10,109 nucleotides of DNA from positions 1 to 10,109 of the forward strand of contig SIAG01000124.1 of NCBI GenBank assembly GCA_009691925.1, given 5' to 3'. The notes below the pieces were generated by a model, which saw nothing but the letters and a program-made list of their open reading frames with translations, ran no database searches and had not been told where the DNA came from. The position numbers and the translations under genes were made by a program. Shown here one piece after another: positions 6,495 through 10,109 of the stretch (the first letter of the stretch is position 1; every line of letters begins with the position of its first letter). Origin of the DNA: Planctomycetaceae bacterium. Lineage in GTDB: Bacteria > Planctomycetota > Planctomycetia > Pirellulales > UBA1268.

Positions 6495-7583
6495 ATGCTC
6501 ACCGCCATCCTCCGCCGCTGCCTCCCCACGCTCCTCCTCCTCGGCGGCGCGTCGGCCCTGCTCCTGGCCACCGACCGGAGCAACTCCCACCGCGCGCTCC
6601 CGGCAGTGGCGGTGCTTCAACAGACGAGCTCGACGGTCCTCGACGACGCGGTCACAGGGATGCTCGCCGGCCTCGCCGAACGGGGCTTCGAGGAGGGAAA
6701 CACGGTGACGGTGACCCGGTTCAACGCCCAGGGGGACATGGCCCAGGGGAACGCCATCGCCCGGGAGATCGTCGGCGGCCCGTTCGATCTGGTGCTCACG
6801 TCGAGCACCCCCTCACTCCAACAGATCGCCAGCGCCAACACGAGAGGCCGGCTCCGACATGTTTTCGCGGCCGTTACCGATCCTTTCTCCGCCGGCGTCG
6901 GACTCGACCGGGCCGACCCGCTCATCCATCCGGCCTGGCTCGTCGGCTACGGCAGCCTGGCGCCGGTCGACTTCACCTTCGGCGTCGCGCAGCGCCTCCA
7001 TCCGGGCTTGAAAAAAGTTGGCGTGCCCCACAACAACGCCGAGAGTAATTCGCGCCGCTTCATGGATCTCGCCCGGGTGAGTTGCCGGAAGCGCGGCATC
7101 GAGCTCCTCGAGGTGCCGGTGGAAAACTCCTCCGGCGTGATCGAGGCGGTGCAGTCGACGATCGCGCGCGGCGCCGAGGCGATCTTCTGCCCCGGCGACA
7201 CGACCGTCGTCTCGGCGATCGACTCGGTGATCAGCACGGCGGCGAAGGCGGGGATCCCGGTGTTCACCGTCAATCCGGGAAAGCCCGACCGGGGCACGCT
7301 CTTCGACGTCGGCTTCAACTTCCACGAGATCGGCCTCGTGGCCGGCCGGCTGGCGGGCGATGTCCTCTCCGGCGCCGATCCTGCCACCATGCCGATCCGG
7401 GAAACAGCCGGTGAGATTCCCCCTTATCTGACGCTCCACCGGGTGGCGAAGGGGGTCGACCGAACGGTGTGGCGGATCCCCGACGACCTCCTCGGCCAAG
7501 CCCGCTATGTGATCGACGCCGACGGCGTTCACCAACAGCCCGCGGCGATCCTCGCCGGCCCGTTCAACGAGCCGGAGGAGTGA
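6495..7583 (+). CDS. ABC transporter substrate-binding protein (ABC_sub_bind, PF04392 type)
   Basis: A 362-aa exported protein that captures the importer's substrate. Residues 1-26 (MLTAILRRC, then a Leu/Ala-rich core ending ALLLA) form a signal peptide or N-terminal anchor. I see no lipobox, as the only cysteine there is Cys9, before the hydrophobic core. The two-lobed fold typical of the family is evident: LERGFEEGNTV-like start near 60-72, LTSSTPSLQQIASAN at 101-115, FAAVTDPFSAGVGL at 124-137, LKKVGVPHNNAESNS at 172-186, VENSSGVIEAVQS near 209-221, FCPGDTTVVSAID at 231-243, IPVFTVNPGKPDRGTLFDVGFNFHEIGLVAG at 254-284. Characterised members bind tryptophan or tyrosine, but this ligand is unknown. 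The ATG at 6495 gives a clean signal sequence; a TTG five codons upstream is less likely. Its last 20 bp overlap the end of the convergent DUF447/beta-RFAP synthase gene. Confidence 0.88.
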   Translation: MLTAILRRCLPTLLLLGGASALLLATDRSNSHRALPAVAVLQQTSSTVLDDAVTGMLAGLAERGFEEGNTVTVTRFNAQGDMAQGNAIAREIVGGPFDLVLTSSTPSLQQIASANTRGRLRHVFAAVTDPFSAGVGLDRADPLIHPAWLVGYGSLAPVDFTFGVAQRLHPGLKKVGVPHNNAESNSRRFMDLARVSCRKRGIELLEVPVENSSGVIEAVQSTIARGAEAIFCPGDTTVVSAIDSVISTAAKAGIPVFTVNPGKPDRGTLFDVGFNFHEIGLVAGRLAGDVLSGADPATMPIRETAGEIPPYLTLHRVAKGVDRTVWRIPDDLLGQARYVIDADGVHQQPAAILAGPFNEPEE

Positions 7584-9174
7584 TCGGCCGCAGCCGCGCC
7601 CCCGAGCCATTGAATCCGACGACGGCGATGTCGTGCGTGGACCTGAGCCCCTCGGCCGCGAGCGCCGCAGCCACTCCCTCGGCCTCGCCTTGCGAAGCAG
7701 CGCAGGCCAGCACCGCCGGCCCCCACGAGCTCTGCGCCGCACCCCGAAGCCCGAGCGCCGCGAGCTGTCCGATCAGCCTCTCGATCGAACGGTGGAACGG
7801 GAGCGAGCTCGACGCCCTGGCGAAGGGAACGCCTGAGAGCCGACCGTAGGCCCCGAAGGCCGCGGCGAAGGCCCCGAAACCCCCTTCGAGCGCCGCCGGC
7901 ACCAGCTCCAACAGGGCGATCCGGGCAAGCTCGGCGGTGATCCCGCGATCGACCGGAGGGAGGGCGAGGAAGGCCTGCCGTTCGGCTTCGCCATGGAGCC
8001 CTTCGGAGGCGTGCTCGACGATGAGCACGCCGCGCCACGCCGGCGGCAGCATGGCCCGGGCCACCAGCGGCGACGCTTCGAGCGGCGCCGCGACCTTGTC
8101 GGCTCCGAGCCTCCCGGCCTCGACCAAGAGCCCACCGGCCGCGAAGCCGTGCACGCCAACGCTCGACCGCCTGCCGCGCCCGGCGGCGCGGGCTAGCGCC
8201 AGCGCCTCGCGCGGCGCGAAGCTCCGCTCGCGGTCGGCCGGCCGCACCGCGAGCCCATCGATCGCCGCCGCCACGGCCAGCGCCAGCTGCGTGCCGCTCC
8301 CCAGGCCGACATGCGCCCGCGGCGCGGCGACAACCTCGACCTCGAAAGCCTCGTCGCGGGGCAGCCCCCAGGCGGCGGCACAGTGGCGGGCAAACTCCGC
8401 CGCGCGCTGGCCGTGCGGCCCCCGGCCGGCGAAAGCCGCAGCAGGACGGACCCGGACGACGATCCCCGGCTCGTCGAGCATCAGCCCCGTGCCGCCGAAG
8501 CTGCGCGTGAGCGGATCACCGAACGAGAACATCCCCAGATGAAAACGGGACGGGGTGCGGACCTCGACGGCGCTCGGGGGCGCCGTCGGCGTCGATGCCG
8601 CGATGCCCGCGGCGACACGCTCGGCGAGGATCGAAAACGCCTCGTGTTCCTCGGGGCCGCCGGTCTTCTCGACGAGCGTGCGGAGCTCAGCAAACCGCGT
8701 TGCGATCTCGGACGCGGGAATCATGTGGAGGCGGGTGACAAGGATCGCCGCCTCGACGACGGCGTGGCGGGCACGGACATGCCCCAGCAACGGCCGCCCC
8801 TGATGGACCCGCTCGACCCGGGCCACGAGGCGCTGCCGTTCCCCGCTGCGATCGGCCGATATGACCCGGAACTCAAGCGCCATCGGCGCCTCAGCCAGCC
8901 GCCAGCCCTCGATTCCCCCGGCGGGAAGGAAGTCGGGACGGGGCCCGCTCCCGGCCACGGTCCGGGCCAGAAGAAGGACGTCGTCGGTGAGCTGAAACAC
9001 CCCGGCCGGCGTGGCGGCGAGGTTTCGGGCCGTCTGGCTGGTGGCGAAGGGCTTGAGCACGAGCGTCTCGATCCGCCCGGCCTTGAGCTCGACCGGATCG
9101 ACCTCCGGCCCCATCGCCGCCAGATGCGGCTGGCCGTCGGGGGAGCGGGTCGTGATCAAGCCTTCGAGGATCAT
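7564..9174 (-). CDS. DUF447 / beta-ribofuranosylaminobenzene 5'-phosphate synthase fusion
   Basis: A 536-aa protein with two units. Residues 1-190 are a DUF447 domain (flavin-reductase-like split barrel): MILEGLITTRSPDGQPHLAAMGPEV, then LKPFATSQTARNL near 40-51, VFQLTDDVLLLA at 59-70 and RHAVVEAAILVTRLHM at 136-151. After a linker, residues 204-530 form a GHMP-superfamily beta-RFAP synthase: TPSRFHLGMFSFGD at 207-220, the glycine-rich phosphate loop APRAHVGLGSGTQLALA at 284-300, SSVGVHGFAAGGLLVEAG at 337-354, and QSSWGPAVLACA at 481-492. The synthase joins 4-hydroxybenzoate to PRPP, the first committed step of the methanopterin side arm. DUF447 genes accompany it in H4MPT gene clusters. The ATG at 9174 matches the usual DUF447 start (MILEG); no Shine-Dalgarno is visible. 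The frame is open upstream only as antisense of ecotin. Confidence 0.88.
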   Translation of the reverse strand: MILEGLITTRSPDGQPHLAAMGPEVDPVELKAGRIETLVLKPFATSQTARNLAATPAGVFQLTDDVLLLARTVAGSGPRPDFLPAGGIEGWRLAEAPMALEFRVISADRSGERQRLVARVERVHQGRPLLGHVRARHAVVEAAILVTRLHMIPASEIATRFAELRTLVEKTGGPEEHEAFSILAERVAAGIAASTPTAPPSAVEVRTPSRFHLGMFSFGDPLTRSFGGTGLMLDEPGIVVRVRPAAAFAGRGPHGQRAAEFARHCAAAWGLPRDEAFEVEVVAAPRAHVGLGSGTQLALAVAAAIDGLAVRPADRERSFAPREALALARAAGRGRRSSVGVHGFAAGGLLVEAGRLGADKVAAPLEASPLVARAMLPPAWRGVLIVEHASEGLHGEAERQAFLALPPVDRGITAELARIALLELVPAALEGGFGAFAAAFGAYGRLSGVPFARASSSLPFHRSIERLIGQLAALGLRGAAQSSWGPAVLACAASQGEAEGVAAALAAEGLRSTHDIAVVGFNGSGARLRPITPPAR

Positions 9175-9200
9175 GGAAGGAAAGTGTAGCCCGACGGCCC

Positions 9201-9219
9201 GGGGGGATCGCAGCCCCCT
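9201..9219 (-). other. Short GC hairpin in the leader of the DUF447/beta-RFAP synthase gene
   Basis: A G-run at 9202-9206 can pair with the C-run at 9214-9218 around a 7-base loop, with a possible sixth G-T pair outside. It would lie about 27 bases upstream of the minus-strand start codon. In a genome this GC-rich such a stem may be chance; no promoter for this gene could be identified with confidence. Confidence 0.2.
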
Positions 9220-9236
9220 CCCCATCCCGGCGATGA

Positions 9237-9267
9237 TTGACAACCGCCCCCCTGGGCTGGAAACAAT
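9237..9267 (+). promoter_or_regulatory. Candidate promoter for the ecotin gene
   Basis: A perfect TTGACA (9237-9242) is followed after 19 bases by AACAAT (9262-9267), which matches four of six -10 bases including the important A2 and T6. The 19-base spacing is longer than ideal. It would start transcription near 9275, about 70 bases ahead of the ecotin ATG and upstream of the direct repeat. A site this close to consensus stands out against the GC-rich background. Confidence 0.4.
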
Positions 9268-9295
9268 TCGCCGATCCAAACCCGTTTTTCTCCCC

Positions 9296-9327
9296 TCGCG
9301 AACCAACTCCCTTCGCGAAACAACTCC
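9296..9327. repeat. 17-bp-period direct repeat with TCGCGA cores before ecotin
   Basis: TCGCGAACCAACTCC (9296-9310) and TCGCGAAACAACTCC (9313-9327) match at 14 of 15 bases. Each copy begins with the self-complementary TCGCGA. The pair ends 15 bp before the ecotin ATG and lies within the predicted leader. It could be a regulator binding site or a translation-control element; nothing known is recognised. Confidence 0.5.
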
Positions 9328-9342
9328 TCTGGGAATCCCCCC

Positions 9343-9936
9343 ATGCTCCGCTTCGCCCCGGCTTCGATCGTCCGTCGTCATGCCTGCCTGATCCTGTTGC
9401 TCGTCGGCCTGTCGGGCGCGGCCCACTCTGGCCGGGCCGATGAATCTGCTGCCGACGAACCCGCCGCCGAACCCGCCGCCGAACCCGCCGCCGATCCCGC
9501 GGCGATCGATCCCGAGGCGATCAAGAACCTCAAGGCGGCCTACCCCGCGGCGCCTGCCGGGAAGACCCGGCATGTGATTCTCCTCCCCCACAAGGAACGC
9601 GGTGCGGAGGGCGACGTCAAAGTCGAGATCGTCGCCGGCCGGACGATCGACACCGACGGGGTGAACACGGTCCGCTTCGGGGGAGAGCTCCGCGAGCGCG
9701 ACATTCCCGGCTGGGGCTTTTCCTACTTCGAGGTCGATAGCCTCGGGGCTCCGCTCTCGACCCGGATCGCCCCCGCGCCGGGCACGCCGACCGTCAGGGC
9801 CTTCGCCGCCGGGCCGCGGATGCTCGTCCGCTACAACAGCCGCCTGCCGCTGGTCGTCTACGCCCCGGAGGGGACAGAGATCCGCTGGCGGCTGTGGCAT
9901 CCCGAAGGCGATCTGGCGCCCGCTGAAGCACGCTGA
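9343..9936 (+). CDS. eco: Ecotin-family periplasmic serine protease inhibitor
   Basis: A 197-aa secreted protein. Residues 1-32 form a signal peptide (RR, the hydrophobic core CLILLLVGLSGAA, and a likely cut near HSGRA-D). Residues 33-66 are an acidic Ala/Pro spacer with EPAA repeats. Residues 67-190 align by eye with E. coli ecotin: AYPAAPAGKTRHVILLP (ecotin YPQAEKGMKRQVIQL), VKVEIVAGRTID, VRFGGELRERDIPGWGFSYFEVD ([21 protein letters not shown]), PLSTRIA (PVSTMMA), then RYNSRLPLVVYAPEGTEIRWRLW ([23 protein letters not shown]). Ecotin dimers block trypsin-fold serine proteases in a substrate-like way. The predicted P1 residue is Arg141, where E. coli has Met84, which favours trypsin-like targets. 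Both disulfide cysteines of E. coli ecotin are absent here (Gly106 and Pro144), and the mature protein has no cysteine. The ATG has only a weak GGGA upstream. Confidence 0.9.
   Translation: MLRFAPASIVRRHACLILLLVGLSGAAHSGRADESAADEPAAEPAAEPAADPAAIDPEAIKNLKAAYPAAPAGKTRHVILLPHKERGAEGDVKVEIVAGRTIDTDGVNTVRFGGELRERDIPGWGFSYFEVDSLGAPLSTRIAPAPGTPTVRAFAAGPRMLVRYNSRLPLVVYAPEGTEIRWRLWHPEGDLAPAEAR
9457..9504 (+). repeat. 12-bp tandem repeat encoding EPAA units in ecotin
   Basis: Three perfect copies of GAACCCGCCGCC (9457-9492) are followed by a diverged fourth (9493-9504, GATCCCGCGGCG), coding for EPAA-EPAA-EPAA-DPAA. The in-frame 12-bp unit means copy-number change by slippage would only lengthen or shorten the spacer between signal peptide and inhibitor domain. 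Confidence 0.8.
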
Positions 9937-9947
9937 GCAAGCCCGGG

Positions 9948-9965
9948 GCTTCTCCGAAGAGAAGC
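9948..9965. terminator. Hairpin between convergent ecotin and PIN-domain genes
   Basis: GCTTCTC (9948-9954) pairs perfectly with GAGAAGC (9959-9965) around a CGAA loop, 11 bases after the ecotin stop and 13 before the end of the PIN gene. The position suits a shared terminator for the two converging genes. There is no U-run on either side, so it may be a barrier or mRNA-end stabiliser rather than a true intrinsic terminator. An overlapping alternative hairpin, AAGCC-CGG-GGCTT, uses 9939-9951. Confidence 0.45.
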
Positions 9966-9978
9966 GTCGCTTCCAACG

Positions 9979-10109
9979 TTACGCCCGCAACCAGTTCTCG
10001 ACTAAGAGGCCCGGAATACGCTCGTAATGTTTCCGGTTGCCCGTCACGAGGGTTGCCCCGCGGCTCAAGGCAATCGCCGCAATAAAAAGATCCGCGTCGG
10101 CCACGATCT
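9979..10109 (-). CDS. PIN-domain protein, VapC-like toxin, C-terminal fragment (5' end outside window)
   Basis: Read on the minus strand, a frame open from the window edge to a TAA at 9981-9979 encodes 42 visible residues beginning IVADADLFIAAIALSRG, then ATLVTGNRKHYERIPGL and VENWLRA at the end. This is the classic end of a type II PIN-domain ribonuclease: the catalytic Asp in ADLFIAA, the T-x-N motif (Thr-Gly-Asn) and the H-Y/F-x-x-I-P-G-L tail. VapC proteins cleave RNA, often tRNA, and are held in check by a VapB antitoxin normally encoded just upstream, which here would be beyond the window edge. The codon use looks less GC-biased than its neighbours (TTT, ATT, AAA, CAT, TTA), fitting a mobile toxin-antitoxin unit. 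The partner and intactness cannot be judged. Confidence 0.8.
   Translation of the reverse strand, partial: IVADADLFIAAIALSRGATLVTGNRKHYERIPGLLVENWLRA

Noticed and set aside
6813..7742. Minus-strand frame opposite the substrate-binding protein
   Set aside because: Shadow of the PF04392 gene; Arg/Gly/Val-rich translation with no family features.
9457..9504. Short tandem repeat considered as a possible CRISPR-like array
   Set aside because: Units are 12 bp, directly adjacent, in frame and code for EPAA; there are no spacers.
9175..9900. N-terminal extension of the DUF447/beta-RFAP synthase frame across the ecotin gene
   Set aside because: The homologous DUF447 start is MILEG at 9174; the extension is antisense to a clear ecotin gene and has no recognisable content.

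Overview
This is a strongly GC-rich, gene-dense bacterial window, most likely from a member of the Planctomycetota. That assignment is inference. It rests on a DUF447 plus beta-RFAP synthase gene (tetrahydromethanopterin biosynthesis, known in methanogens, methylotrophs and planctomycetes), on the scarcity of Shine-Dalgarno sequences before most genes, and on the GC-rich coding style. I see no rRNA, tRNA, CRISPR array or insertion sequence.

Layout. (1) 1-743, plus strand: the C-terminal end of an FtsH-type AAA protease, then a small Dabb-domain protein. (2) 749-2334, minus strand: a purine nucleoside phosphorylase gene whose stop overlaps the surE start (ATGA). Together they form a short nucleotide salvage operon. 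(3) 2335-2484: a divergent control region with a plausible sigma70-like promoter, a 7-bp-stem hairpin and a perfect 14-bp palindrome just ahead of dapA. (4) 2485-7583, plus strand: a tight run of dapA, a STAS-domain protein with a large unrecognised C-terminal domain, and the permease, ATPase and substrate-binding protein of a TrpXYZ-like (PF04392-type) ABC importer. The STAS and permease genes overlap by ATGA. (5) 7564-9174, minus strand: one 536-aa protein that fuses DUF447 to a GHMP-type beta-RFAP synthase. It is convergent with the importer genes and overlaps the last one by 20 bp. (6) 9175-9342: a divergent control region with a perfect TTGACA box and a 17-bp-period direct repeat. (7) 9343-9936, plus strand: an ecotin-family periplasmic serine protease inhibitor with Arg at the predicted P1 position and neither of the E. 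coli disulfide cysteines. (8) 9979-10109, minus strand: the C-terminal end of a PIN-domain (VapC-like) protein, separated from ecotin by a hairpin.

How they may work together. SurE dephosphorylates nucleoside monophosphates and PNP then splits the nucleosides, so the minus-strand pair makes a two-step salvage route. The plus-strand cluster pairs lysine/diaminopimelate biosynthesis (DapA) with an importer whose characterised relatives take up aromatic amino acids. The STAS protein, translationally coupled to the permease, is the least explained part of the window and the best candidate for something undescribed: a STAS-controlled importer with a parallel to, but no homology in the permease with, the MlaB/MlaE/MlaF arrangement.
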